Positions 52,901 to 64,000 of a stretch of 64,000 nt of DNA are shown here, piece after piece. A program made the translations under genes and the position numbers. Under the pieces are notes generated by a model. That model was given only the letters and a program-made list of their open reading frames with translations, was not told where the DNA came from and did no database searches. This stretch comes from Chondrus crispus (taxonomy: Eukaryota; Rhodophyta; Florideophyceae; Gigartinales; Gigartinaceae): assembly GCF_000350225.1 (NCBI RefSeq), contig NW_005178701.1, forward strand, positions 1-64,000. Reading direction: 5' to 3'. Every line of letters begins with the position of its first letter. Positions within the stretch are counted from its first letter, which is position 1.

Positions 52901-54098
52901 AGACATCTACATGGAGCAACCCGAAGGGGGCATTAGCAAAGGCAAAAGTGATCACGTGTGCAAACTTTTGAAAGCACTTTACGGTCTTAAACAAGCACAT
53001 CGTCAATGGCATGCCAAAGTGCATGATTTCTTAATTGGTGAATTGGGATTCGAGACTTCGCGTAGTGATCCGTGTCTCTACATTAAACGCATTGGAAGCA
53101 CTATCATGCTGATTGCACTTTATGTCGATGACTTGTTACTCGCTGGTAGTGATATCGATGCCATTAAATGGATGAAGGGGGAGCTTAATAAACGGTTTGA
53201 GATGAAAGACCTTGGTGAAGCAAAAGTCTGCATTGGTCTTGAGATTCAAAGGGATCGCACCGCCAAGACGTTGAGTCTCACTCAAACTAAGTATGCATCA
53301 AATGTGCTTGAGCGTTTTAGGATGGCGACATGTAATCCATGTCTGACTCCCATGGAACAAGGTCACACAACCACGATTTCTACCAAAGAAGACTCCGAAA
53401 CAAATGCACCGTATCGAGAGGCAGTGGGCTGCCTTATGTACTTGATGGTTGGCACTCGTCCAGACTTGGCATACGCGATTGGAAAGCTTTCTCAGCATTC
53501 TGCCAACCCATGTGAGTCACACTGGGCAAGTGTAAAACGAGTAATGCGATACGTGCAAGGGACTCGAAACTTAAGAATCGTGTTTGACAATAAATCCAAA
53601 TCGCCGGAGTTGTTCGGCTTCAGTGATGCTGACTGGGCCGGTTGTTCAGACTCTCGCAAGTCGACCAGCGGATATGTTTTCAAGTTCTGCGGTGGAGCGA
53701 TCAGTTGGAGTTCCCGGAAACAGACTGTGGTTGCAACTTCGACGTGTGAGGCTGAGTACATTGCACTATGTGAAGCGTGTAAGGAGGCGACTTGGTTGCG
53801 TCAAGTGGTTGCTGATGTCCTCAGACTTGATTCTGATCCCACGATTATGATGGGGTGTGACAATGCAGGGACGATTTCGTTTGCCCAGAATGAATCGGTC
53901 AACCGTCGTAACAAACATGTTGATGTGAAATACCACTATCTACGAGATGCAATTAAGAGAAACGTCATATCTTTGTCGCATTGCCCGACCACTTCCATGC
54001 CTGCAGATATCCTGACGAAAGCACTTGGGCGAGTTCTGTTCCAGAAGTTTGTAGAACTTCTACGGCTTGCAGTACCTACTTCTGGTAAAAGCATGTGA
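49990..54098 (+). pseudogene. Copia gag-pol polyprotein, three stops and one frameshift
   Basis: From the ATG at 49990: UBN2-type gag (YIWKQKIQLLLALRDVDQYV...), zinc knuckle CTNCNRHVHTAARC, protease WLVDSGCSAH. Integrase follows with LHECMAHVN...CPACVLGK, HSDVCGP, RTDRGGEY and PEQNGVAERLNRT. Then come RT (HQMDVVTAFLNGDLDEDIYM, YVDD) and RNase H (GFSDADWAGCSDSRKSTSGY, HVDVKYHYLRD, PADILTKAL). The frame is broken by TGA (51052-51054), TAA (51751-51753, inside the integrase core) and TAG (52036-52038). A one-base loss in an A run near 52725 moves RT to another frame. The normal product would be a single polyprotein of about 1,370 residues; this copy cannot make it. Confidence 0.9.
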
Positions 54099-54109
54099 TC
54101 CAGGGGGAG

Positions 54110-55045
54110 TGTTGTAATTCTACGACCACATGCAGACACGCATGACACACAACGACAGGTTTGACACGTGTAAAATCGAAAACAGTCCGCGTGACGAGCT
54201 GAGCAAGTTTGATTTTCAACGTGTACACGTGTGAGTTCTGTACACGGGTTCACTCTACAGTACTTCAGAAGCAAGTTTGGTTTTCAACTTGTACACGTGT
54301 GAAATATGTACACGGTTGCGCTGTACAGTACAATCTGAGCATCTTTCATTTTCTCCGCCCGACACGTGTATAACCTGGACACATGTCCTCATTACACTGT
54401 CGGACGCGTACAGTACGGCTGCACTCTTACAGACAAAGCGTAGAACCTTGGTGGCGAGTGCCTGGCACGTGCCAAAGGTTTACAGCGTCCATGGAGTGCA
54501 GCACGGGTACAGCAGGACACAAAAATACCGTTGGGCGAGTTTTGAATTCGTAAGGCAAAATGTGCACTGTTGTAATTGACAGTGGACAGGACCTCACGAG
54601 AGATTCAGATTCATAAGGCAACGTGTGCGCTATAAACAGTCCTTGCAGGATTGATTTGAATTCGTAAGGCAACGTGTGAGCTGTAAACGTGCCTTACGAA
54701 TTTGTGGCACGCTGGATTTGGAATAGTAAGGGAACTTGTGCTTTGCTGTTTTTTGTTGTACTGCCTTACTAATTTCTCCGTCATGACAGTGGTAATTCGT
54801 AAGGCGGTTTTCTGTTATGTTTGTTGGGCCATCGCCAGTTTGGCTGAGTAGCAAGACGGGCACATGTGTTAGAGCCAATGCATTTGTAGTATGTGTGTCG
54901 TAGTCTTTGGTAGTAGAGTTCTAGAAGATTGCAGAAGCGTATAAGTAGTGCCAGAAGTTGGCGACTCAAAGTAAATCGGTACCCAATCCGTCAACTTCAC
55001 CTCATCAACCGTCCTTCGAATCCCCTTCGCCCCGCTGACCTACCA
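54110..55045 (+). repeat. 3' LTR of the copia element
   Basis: 936 bp matching 47930-48865 at constant offset 6,180; a few differences seen (e.g. near 54735-54789 and 54971). Preceded by a purine-rich tract (CCAGGGGGAG). Confidence 0.9.
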
Positions 55046-55334
55046 TTTTAGTCCGTACCACAAACACCTATATATTCTCGTCACTTAGTGCGACGCACTC
55101 GCTTGCCACTCCCAGTGGCCCAGTTTTTGCACCATCAGTAAAATCTTCCATTCGCTTACGAATGCTAGGCGGCCCGTACGATGTCTCCGCCATACTCTTC
55201 TCTGCCCATTCCCGGTAGCGCTTTCCCTCAAAGTTAGTCATCCATAATATCGAGCTCAGTAGGTCCTGATTTCACGCTCCGGCGATGTGATGGTTCTGAG
55301 ACTCTACTGCCTGGGAAGATGATCTGCTGTATGA
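55046..55334. other. Spacer
   Basis: Nothing recognised; presumably the 3' flank of the minus-strand Mutator-like gene. Confidence 0.4.
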
Positions 55335-56791
55335 TTATTTACCGGTGGCAGCACATGCCGACAGAAATTGCACAGAATCATCATATTTGTTGATTGCTGC
55401 ACGCCCGCCGTCAGTGAGATCCTGAAACTGTGCAGACTCCCTAACAGCCCTGACTGACTCCGCAGTAGAAGCAAGCACCATCTTTTTGTAAATTTCTCTT
55501 ATCCTGCGTCCATGTCTCCCGAGGTTGTCAAGACAATGCTTGAGGCAGAAAAGTTGGTGTGGCAGCTTGTCATCTAACAATGCCGCAATAGCTGCTGCTA
55601 TTCCCTTGTCCCGGTCGGACATGAGCTTCGCGAGACGAGAAAATCCGCCTAATTGTCTCTCGACGAAGTCAAGGAAACGAGACCGGGACGCAGTGCTTTC
55701 ATTTGCCGAAATCCAGGCATACGCAACGGGGACTATGTTTCCGTTTGATGAGAATCCCACAATCAGATATAGCGTGTAGCAATCTAAAACCACCTTCCCC
55801 GCGCATGCGTCAAGCACGTAGAAATTCAAGAGCCAATCATTCGCAAGCAATGTGCGAGAAAACATGTGGCAAACGCTTTCAACATATCGAGCACTCGAGT
55901 TAGACACAGTATCTAACAGCGTTGAGTTTTTTCCAGCCAACCCTCCTTCGCCCCATTACTCCATTTGATAAGCTCTGCTCTGTTGGTATCAGTACGTCTG
56001 CTCACCGGGATTGCAATGGCCTTCTTCCGTAGTCGCACATGCTCATCTCGGCCAACACCGATGAGGACAGCTCTCATTTCAGCTGAAGAAAATGTAGAGA
56101 GCTCCATTTTGTGTCCCCGTGACTCCTTCTTGGCTTTTAACACTGGGAGATATTCGCAGTTCTCGTCTGGAGTGCAGAAACCATTTTTAGCTGCTTCCTG
56201 CCGAATGCGGGAAAGCATGTTGCCCTCGATGGCCCTCACGTCTCGCACGTACCCATCAAGAGAAGCCCTGATGGCAGACCCCTGTGCATGAGGTTCGACG
56301 AGGATAAGTCCTTCGACGTGACGAGCTAGATCCACAACACGGTAGGCGGTGCGTCGACTGTGTGCTCCGCTAGCAAAAGCTCTCTCGCCCGATGGCGTGA
56401 TTGTGCTTCTGATCACGCGCCAAACCCTGTCTTTGCGCACAAATTTTGCGACGATGTCGAAGCGCCCGGAAGCATTTGAGGCCTGAGCACCTAGAAGCGG
56501 TGCAAGAAAACCTACGACGTTGGTCTGGGGCTGATTTGGCTCGCACGATGACTTTTCGGTGGGTTCGGCCTGCACTTCCGATGCGTTGCTTACTGTAAAC
56601 ACGACCGTAATACCCAGACACTGCCATCTCTCGACAAGAGTGAAGAAGCTACGCTTTCGTTCTAAACTCATAGCGTACAGCACTCTTGGCCATGTATCCA
56701 CCATTTGATTGCGCTCCAATAGCCACAAGACTGCGCAAAGGCATCCCCCCTCGAATTCCCTCTCCCGTTCTTCCTGTAGCGCCTTTTTCAC
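55335..56791 (-). pseudogene. Mutator-like transposase, frameshifted at an A run
   Basis: Two overlapping minus-strand frames (55913-56791 and 55335-55940) make one protein. The first gives an N-terminal domain (FDIVAKFVRKDRVWRVIRST..., KNGFCTPDENCEYLPVLKAK) and ends in EGWLEKTQRC-stop. The second continues with EKNSTLLDTVSN.... They join at the run of six A near 55927-55933, so a single-base indel there explains the break. The second part has MULE motifs: FYVLDACAGKVVLDCYTLYL (Asp 1), KLMSDRDKGI (Asp 2), HQLFCLKHCLDNL. It is unrelated in detail to the MULE at 7-1512. The upstream start is unresolved; a sequencing error in the homopolymer is also possible. Confidence 0.75.
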
Positions 56792-57318
56792 AGCTCGAGA
56801 CCGACTCTGTTAAACCCGATTTTTCTCTCTTTTGTGCTCACACATCACTTCCATTGCTTCCTCTGGTGACATTCCTGTTAAATCCGGTATTTAAATAGCT
56901 CCTCCACCGCGTGCACGTGCAGCTGCACTGGTGCCAACATGATGCTGACCTTTTTCATCGGCATCCAATTTGGCGTTGGTATCATCGTCGCAGGCGCCAC
57001 CTGTGTCCTCTCCTCCGTCGCCCTCATCGCATAGGATTATCTCCGAATTGGTGTGGTCGTTTTCACTTTCAGCGGCTATGGGAAGTGAATAAGAGTCCGT
57101 CCCGTTCTCAACCTTGTGTTCGTTGACACCCGTGCCGCGGTTCCTACGCGCACTGGCAGTCACAGCGCGGCGCGGCATCGGTATGGTGATACTAATGTTG
57201 CGCGCGTCTGCGGCGGTCCACCAGCTTCTAGCGCGTGCTGGGAGACGGGATTTCAGAGCCTGAAATTTAGCTGCGCCTGGGGCCATCAGCGGTGGTACGA
57301 TATCCGACCGATCGCGTA
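56792..57318. other. Spacer, nothing firmly assigned
   Basis: A minus-strand frame at 56891-57364 (157 codons) is acidic and low in complexity, with no recognised domain. It might be the N-terminal exon of the MULE gene. Confidence 0.3.
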
Positions 57319-57368
57319 TCATTTGGCGGGTTTCTTCACACGATCGTGTGAAGAAACCCGCCAAATGA
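57319..57368. repeat. Perfect 50-bp palindrome
   Basis: TCATTTGGCGGGTTTCTTCA + CACGA then its exact complement, no spacer (centre CGA|TCG at 57343/57344). Possibly a fused or abutting pair of terminal inverted repeats. Confidence 0.9.
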
Positions 57369-58143
57369 GAATACGCCGGAACCCCGCCAAAATGTGACCC
57401 TGACCGCTGCGTGGATTAATTCTCAACCTCTGATAGCTAGGGTGGATTCATTTTGAATAATGCTAGCTCTGTAGCGTTGTCCGAGGATTCTGACATCTGA
57501 ATTGGACTTTCACTTCGCCGGCGACTGCGCAATCTCTGACATTTATGTGGGATTCCCTGCTGAGAACTGTCTACTAATCCAAGCAAGAAGTTATACAATT
57601 GTATAACTTCTTGCTTGGAATAGTTACGATCACAGCCATATGGGTATGTGAAGGGTTTGACAGCAATTTAGACTTCAGGGAAGAGACATGACAATAAGAA
57701 TGGATTGTGGACCAAACTCTGACTACTTCTTGGGATTATGGAAGGCATGGCTATAGAACAGGATAAATATATCGAAATGACAATAATCACGTTTTGACGG
57801 GTGCCTGACAATCCGTCTGGGATTATGCAAATTTTCTGACCCTCACTCGTATTACTATTGGGGAATGACACTCATATCCCTAATGTGATGTTTTAATGTA
57901 CGGTACACCGTACATTAACTTTAGGGCGTCGAAAGTACGTCCGTTGATTTGCACCTGCCAAACCAATCACATAGAGAGACACTCAACGGCCCAGAGAGTG
58001 CGTCTACCAAGTTTCAGCGAAGTTGAACAATTACAACCCCTTTTTACATCGCTCGAAAAATTGCTACTTCCGGACCACGATGATGCCAGTAAATTGCGTT
58101 ATGTACAGTATACCGTACATACAGGGCTATTCTAACTACTCAT
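57369..58143. other. AT-rich non-coding stretch with palindromes
   Basis: No gene. Holds the 40-bp palindrome at 57579-57618 and a shorter one, TAATGTACGGT-AC-ACCGTACATTA, at about 57894-57918. Confidence 0.5.
57579..57618. repeat. Perfect 40-bp palindrome
   Basis: CCAAGCAAGAAGTTATACAA followed directly by its complement. Confidence 0.9.
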
Positions 58144-61100
58144 TCATAGCTCTAATGACAACCGCCTTCTCACAGACCTCGTCCTTTGCCTTTCTGATTC
58201 ACTGGAACCTCGCTTCCGTGCTGCACCGCGACATTGAGACCCGGAATTTTCCTTCAGACAATCAGAGGCTTGGGAAGAACATTCAGAACTTTCCAGAGAT
58301 ACAGTTATTCTAGCTTCCGTTTCGCGCTGCTCTAGTCGCTTCTTCGAATGCCACATGTCCCAGCAAGAGCGCCGTGTACCTGGATAATATCTGGCACACA
58401 AATGTGTCTCACAATGCGTACACTTAAAGGGCGAACGATGTCCTCTATATTTGCTATTTCCCTTCACGTGCATCCCACATAAAGCACACCACCTTTCCGA
58501 ACGAATTCGCCTTTGTCCATGTCCTGGTACGTTCAGCCGTAACTGAATGCCGTCAGGGCTATTAAAAATAGTAAACGGTTTCGTTTCCGATTGCGGGCGA
58601 GCGCCCGCAATCGGTTTATCTCACCTTCATGCAGAGCAGCAGGAACTGTCTCTTCTACCATGGGCGAATTCCTCCGCAATTTGTCAGCAAATCTCAACAA
58701 CTCTGTACACGCTTCCAGACAATAATCAGATAAAGATTCCACATTATTTAGAGCTTTTCGAAAAGCATATAGACTGTGGAAGCGACAAGGGTCTGCGATA
58801 AGTTCCCGTCTTTCATTCATCCTGTACGCTATAAATGAAACTTTTCAAGCACGGTGTACAGAGCTTTTATTCGAAGACGAAGGGAGGCGTAGATGGCCAT
58901 GTCACAAACAAAGTCTTCATTGTTTGTCCCACAACTTTTTGTTCCCACTTGAATGTGGCTGACGGACTACGTAACATGGCACGCGCTTGTGCACCGCCAT
59001 GTACGCCTCCCTTTGTCTTCGAAGACTATTCGATCGAATAAAAGCCCTGTACACCGTGCTTGAAAAGTTTCAAGGGAACAAAAGGTTGCAGATTCTGGAC
59101 GCTCGTGTTGATAGCCCTCCATAAATGTAGTCTGGACTTCAACACCCTCTTAGTTTCCGATTCCACAAATGCTGGAAATGGTTCTAACGGATCAAATGCC
59201 CAATTCAGTAACCTATTTCTATTATCCTCTAAAACAGTCCTTGCTTCTAGGATCAATTCTGGAGGTGCCTTGATCAAAGTGCAGGACAGGAGTGCTGCTT
59301 CGGAGCAAGAAACATACAAGACGTAACTTACGCGAAGCACGATTAGCTGCTGTAGCAGCTGCCCAATGTGGTAGTGAGGTATGTGGTCTAAAAATGCCTC
59401 TGTGCCCATTTCAAGGTAGAGTAGGTTTACTGAAGCGTTAGCAACAGCCCTTGGAAGAGTTGAGTCTGTAACGCTCGTCTTCATTTCTACAGTACACACA
59501 CGTATCGACGGTTCGGGATTATTTGAGGTGTTGGACGCAGTTTGGTTGACATCGATGAGTGCCATGCCATCTGGCGAGCAGGCTAGCCATTCTTTTTCCT
59601 TATCCCCAAACATGCCACAGTTACTAACAGCCCTAATGAAATGTTTGGCTCTTAAGGCATTAACAGCAGCATTTTCTGGAACCGTACCACGCAGCATCGC
59701 TTCCGTAGAACGCGAAGTGCTAAGCCAGCTTGCCGTCAAAAGTTTAAAAGTCTCTGCCACTGTTCTCTCGTTGCATTGTACATCTGCAACACCAAGTCGT
59801 GTGAGGATCTCGGAATTATTCATTAACAAAATCCCAGCAACTGTCCCAGTTATTCAGAACTGCCTAAGCACGCACCACTCTGCACACCTCTGGTCCACGG
59901 TTAAAATTATTGCATTGTTTAAGCAGTACAGTTCAATAGTATCTCGACTGTCATTGGAGTTAGTCGGCGGTACCACTAGCTTGCCCTCATTTGTTCTATT
60001 CGTAAATAGAGCATCAGCCTGCGATAGGGCCCGAGGAACAGTCACCCAACAATTGATTAAATTAGCCATACTTACTGGCATAGCGTGAACGAAGCGGAGC
60101 GTCTTTGAAAAGTTCTCCGTCCCCCTTTCCCGTATTACTACAGTCGTCACTAGAACATTCAAACCATCATCTTTAAACGTTTTCTGGACGTACTTGCAAA
60201 GACTTCCCATTTGGGGACTGTCGTCAATTACAAAGGCGTTCTCGCGATCATAGATAAAGCAATTATCTGCTCGGCGGGCCTGTTCGATATCATTGTCAAA
60301 TTCGCTCTGATCCACCTCATTTTTTGCGGGATCGAATTGCGAGGCTCCAACGAATGGATCACAACTTAACAGATGTTCAGGCATTATGAACATAAAGCCA
60401 ATGCCTCTCTTGGCAAGACTAGGTATCATACTCATTTTCCCATACCCGCAGTCGGCTGTTATCACAAACCCGGATAAAGACTCCCCCCCGCTAGCGTCAA
60501 CCACTGCGTTGACGGGGTTTTCAACGTTCTTTGTCTGTCACTCTCCGCGACGTCGAAAGCGAACCATAAAGGTAATTTTAAATAAAGCATCTGCCATGGC
60601 ATCTACGCGGTGCCCCTCTTTGTCGGCGTTCCTTATGCTAATAGTTTTAACCTGCTTGTCACTTGCCTTGGTCCCATAGAGGTCATAATCAAGTATTGCA
60701 AAGGTATACAACGGAGAAAGAAATACTTTTCATGACATACTGTACGCCGCCATCTCAAACTCTGAGAGTCTGACGGTTTGATCTCTTTGGGAGCACCAAA
60801 CATTCTCACCAGTATCGCCACGACTTGTAAAGGAGAAAGCAAGAATATTTCCAGATAGATAGCGAACTAGAGATAATGGTGGGACAGGACAGTCCATCTT
60901 ATGAAGCAATTCGAGCGTCTTAGAGATGCTGAACCCAGAGCACTGCGATAAAAAGAACACTGCTAAGAAAGAATACATGTCTGCACGCTGAAGTTGACTA
61001 AGCCCGCAGGTTTTAATTACAATGCGCTCGTTTGTCCAGAGGTTACATTTTCGCACTAGTTCATCACAGAAACGAACTATGTAGCTCGATCGCAAATGCA

Positions 61101-61185
61101 ATAGCTGTCTTACTTGTAGTTCCGTCTTCATTTTTTCGATGGCTGCTCTTATAAATAGCCGAGCTCTTTCGTAAAGCACGTCCAT
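58144..61185 (-). pseudogene. piggyBac-like DDE transposase combined with a PD-(D/E)XK nuclease segment
   Basis: Minus strand. 61185 down to 59026 is a single frame interrupted by only three TGA codons (60730-60732, about 60538, and about 59854). In order: helical N-terminus; AILDYDLYGTKASD with a likely first Asp; FVITADCGYGKMSMIPSLAKRGIGF with a likely second Asp, resembling the piggyBac (DDE_Tnp_1_7) core. A nuclease-like segment follows with WLACSPDG, CTVEMKTSV and HIGQLLQQLIVL, matching the D...ExK...Q pattern of YqaJ-type exonucleases. After an inverted duplication (58837-59072), a shifted frame gives the end: NVESLSDYCLEA and a Cys/His cluster (WCALCGMH...CTHCETHLC) like piggyBac C-termini. 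Family assignment is tentative. Confidence 0.55.
58837..59072. repeat. Inverted duplication inside the piggyBac-like gene
   Basis: Arms 58837-58898 and 59000-59072 are inverted copies (GAAACTTTTCAAGCACGGTG...), with a 12-base insert in the right arm and about 100 bp between. Both arms encode KLFKHGVQ(S/G)FYS, the left one on the + strand, the right one on the minus strand. Confidence 0.85.
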
Positions 61186-62297
61186 AATAAAGTCATGTTC
61201 GAGTTTTACAGCTTTGTGTCGAACCGTTTGAATGCTCCATCCCTCCGTGTAGTCGTGTGTTCTTCTCTGTGCCCATGCTCGAGTGGCAGAGGCAAGGGGG
61301 TTTGTAGGATTGGGCCGTCACCTCCGTCAAGTGGCTCTCGCGGCGACGATGGCATCATGAGATTGCTGGGGCGGGGTTTTGGCTGAAGCTTCAAGGTCTG
61401 TTAGACAGATTTAGGGTGGGGAAGGGTGGTTGGTATGTGTTAGGGGCACGAGGAGATTCATTCAGTCGGTATTGAACTTGAACAAAAAATGAACAGGTGG
61501 GATGCTCTCTACAGCCCACGCTTCCAGCCTATTCACTTGCAAATAGAAACACTACACTTGTCTATAAGATAGAATGGTTCAAAGAAGGTCTAAAATGAGC
61601 CTATATGTACTGTACACCGTAAATAAAGCAATTTACCAAACATATGCTTCCTCATTTATGTACGGTACACCTGTGAAGTAACGCTGGACGGGCTGACGTT
61701 GCAACGAGTGAGATAGGTGATTGTCGGCGAGATCAGAAGGCACAATGCCCGGAAGTTGCTGGTTCCTTTGTTTAATTCGGTGCCCCTTTCTTCCTAGCGC
61801 ATGTTCTCGCATGTCTGTCTTTTGTACCGCTCGTGCTAATCGCTTTTCCGCGTCAAGTTCGTTTATGCGCGCTGTGTCGCGTTCGCAAGCACTCAGTGGC
61901 ATTGCGTCTGTCCGCAAGAAAGGTTCGGCGCCCTATCTGTTCTAGCTTTGTGCATTTGTGCGTCCGCTTTATGCTGCGTTCCATTTAGGTAGCATGCGAC
62001 CCTTGGCGTTCGTGACATTGCTTACGAGGGCTCGACATTTCATTAAAAGGGCGTTGGCCTCTTGCAGTCGTGTCGTTGCTTGAGGGGGCGCGGCATTTGC
62101 ATTAAAGAGCGTGGCATTTGCACCAAAGGGTGCGTGCTGTACATACTGATATAATCAAGAAGCGCGTGGTTCGTGTGAGCCCTAATTGGCTATCTCTTAT
62201 TGAAGCCTCTGACACTCCCCCCAGTCGTATGAATGTTTCAATGAATACGATCTCTGAATCGGCAAGGCCGCATGGTGGTGGCAAAATGGGTTGGGAT
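61186..62297. other. Spacer, no gene supported
   Basis: Only short unrecognised frames. Motifs like GTACTGTACACCGTA (61607) and ATGTACGGTACACC (61658) echo the palindrome at 57894-57918 and may be element ends. Near 62030-62130 are short repeats containing CATTAAA and GGCATTTGCA. Confidence 0.4.
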
Positions 62298-64000
62298 TTA
62301 TTTCCAGGTGCGACTGTCAGGAGAGAAGCTGTAGCCAAAGTCAACAAGTAGATGTCCACTTGTGCAGATCTTGTTCAGAGTTGCGTACAGCTGAAAATTG
62401 CGTTTTGTGAGAGCATCGGAGATGTTTGCAGGCCCAGGGATCCAGCGTAGAACATCGAGCTCTGTAGATTCAAAGCTATTGCGGATTCTTTGAACGGTTA
62501 GCCGTAACCGATATTCCTTTCCTTCATGTAGAGTGGTCACGGTGTCGTAAAGGCATCGCGAGTCAACGTTGAGTATGTGCCGCAGCGGTTGGGATGGGAA
62601 CAATGAGTGGAATGCTTGCTTGAGGTAGAAACCACGGTCATCGGCGTCCGCACATGCCAAAATTTCGGCACCGTAGGCCGAGTAGCTGACTCTTCTTTGC
62701 TTGTGGCTGGACCCATCTAGGACATGGTAAATGCTGTCGCCTGAGAGAGTGTCCGCTGATATTCCAGTTATGAAACCGTTCTGTCCATAGTCTTGATTGC
62801 TCTTTATATTGAAGGATGCGTCTGAAAAGGTTTGGATGTAAGCGTTTGTGATGGGAGACTGTTGGTGGGGATATTTGATGAGGGGATTTAGCTTCAGAAT
62901 CTCTGCAACGACTTTGTTGGCGTCACGAAGATTGTCAACAGTGAGCTTGCTTACCCGTTGCTAAAGCGAAGATGCGGCTAGCGAGGCTTGGGGAAGGACA
63001 CCAGCACCGAGGAAGTTCATGACACCACATAGTGACTTGTATGCTGTGACTTCCGTAGGTGTAGCGACGCTGTTGGTTTCTTTTTTTCTGGTCCGCGATA
63101 GCTCGATCGGTTTGAACCGTTTGATATAGCTGAACATGTCAAGACAGATATCACCACTATCCTCTCGATCAATTGCACAACCATTAAACAGCAAGCGATC
63201 ATTTATAATGATTTTTCCGACAATTTAATCGAGACTTCAGATCTTCTGTGAATTGATGTAGTATTGGTATTGTTCCGGCTACCAGGAAATCATCTGTGAC
63301 TTTAGCAACCAGAAGAATGATATTTCTTTCCTTGTTGCGCTTGCAATAAAGCTGCCCAATACCAAAAACACGCTTCAAATGAGCTACATTCAGCATCCAT
63401 TCTTCGACAACTTGCTGCCATTGGCGACCGGCCTCGACGATCCCATATAAGAGCTTGACTACTTTCCAAAGTTTTCCTCTTGCTCCTTTCCATTCCTTGG
63501 GAGGCCGGACGAAAATATCTCGCTTGATCGGTCCGCTCTGTAGGTAAGCACCTTTGATATCTGCAAGGGCGAGGCATAGGCCAAGTGTAGCGGCAAGAGA
63601 GAGCAGGATTCTAATTACGACGAATTGAGCGGTGGATGAGTCCTTGCGTATGTTGTCCTTCTCACGATCACGGTTTCCATGCGGGACTATGCCATTTTTT
63701 AGAGTTTTGCTGCCGTCTTCTTGCTCCTTTATCTTGTATATAGTGTGCAACGTGATGATGTTAGCATTGCGAGGAACTTCCTTATCATCCATTATCACGT
63801 AGGCGTTTGCCCAGTTGTCGCGGTGCTCTTTTTCAAAAGCTTCATCGAGGATCCAAGCAGGAGCAAACTCAAGCTTCCTGCGAGTTACCGATGAAGGCCC
63901 CCCGGTGTCCAATATTGTTTTGAGGATCTGCTGGCGGTCTGACTGTAAGTCGCTCGATAGTGCTGGGGTTGGCTGGATAACGGTGGTTCCAATTTCGCGC
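62298..64000 (-). pseudogene. Copia-type pol (RT and RNase H), broken, runs off the window
   Basis: From the right edge leftward the minus strand gives FAPAWILDEAFEKEHRDNWANA, then the RT core (LALADIKGAYLQSGPIKRDIFVRPPKEW, VKLLYGIVEAGRQWQ). The catalytic box is KVTDDFLVAG, where copia RTs usually have YVDD. A frame change occurs near 63195-63220, then RT continues to a TAG at 62961-62963. In the same frame RNase H follows (SFNIKSNQDYGQNGF, KQRRVSYSAYGAEILACADADDRG, and SDALTKRNF at the end). It is a different copia lineage from 49990-54098. At least one frameshift and one stop make it non-functional. Confidence 0.8.

Larger units (their letters stand above)
47930..55045 (+). mobile_element. 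Ty1/copia retrotransposon with paired LTRs
   Basis: Two 936-bp LTRs exactly 6,180 bp apart and nearly identical, so the insertion is fairly recent. A copia-type PBS lies after the left LTR, gag-pol in the copia order (gag, PR, IN, RT, RH) inside, and a purine-rich CCAGGGGGAG before the right LTR. No convincing 5-bp target duplication is seen (CAGTC on the left, TTTTA on the right). The coding region has stops and a frameshift. Confidence 0.85.

Noticed and set aside
58835..59041. 68-codon + strand frame starting KLFKHGVQSFYS
   Set aside because: It is the inverted duplicate of the piggyBac-like gene segment, not an independent gene.

Overview
The window is eukaryotic nuclear DNA made almost entirely of transposable elements and their relics. 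I see no rRNA or tRNA gene, no bacterial-style operon or ribosome binding sites, and no convincing host gene. It holds Mutator-like, PIF/Harbinger and piggyBac-like DNA transposons, a tyrosine-recombinase (YR) retrotransposon with split direct repeats, Ty3 chromoviruses and Ty1/copia elements. Base composition changes from element to element: the Ty3 block is strongly GC-rich, while the copia and DNA-transposon blocks are more balanced. This mixture fits a repeat-rich protist, alga, oomycete or early fungus. A lineage cannot be fixed from the sequence alone.

Layout. 1-1512: Mutator-like transposase. 1872-6554: apparently intact YR retrotransposon (gag-like ORF, RT/RNase H, tyrosine recombinase) with the A1...B1-A2-B2 repeat plan of Ngaro/PAT-type elements. 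6553-9464: PIF/Harbinger element with intact transposase, broken partner gene and a nested MITE. 9518-11382: second, decayed Harbinger pair. 11383-14459: two long terminal repeats (LTRs) in opposite orientation around a decayed Ty3 pol. 14460-19370: internal segment with no pol but with two adjacent + strand genes (A and B) of unknown function. 19371-42122: three LTRs separated by two internal regions, all coding on the minus strand. Copies 1 and 2 repeat at a spacing of 11,083 bp and are nearly identical over about 8 kb (gag, pol, LTR). 42123-47929: another, + strand, chromodomain Ty3 element cut off by the tandem array. 47930-55045: copia element with paired LTRs and broken gag-pol. 55335-56791: second Mutator-like transposase, frameshifted. 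58144-61185: broken piggyBac-like transposase in one frame with a PD-(D/E)XK nuclease segment. 62298-64000: end of another copia-type pol running off the window.

The most unusual feature is in the minus-strand Ty3 family. Between the 3' LTR and the end of pol, these elements carry an extra cassette of about 2-3 kb. In two family members (15741-17226 and 20933-21955) it encodes, on the opposite strand, the same unknown protein, divergent in sequence but clearly conserved. The cassette is bracketed by two copies of the polypurine tract plus the last few codons of pol. In the two full copies it also contains a hairpin-bearing minisatellite (53 bp or 66 bp units). The same Ty3 family appears to need two recoding events: a conserved in-frame TAG between capsid and zinc knuckle, and a -1 shift from gag to pol.
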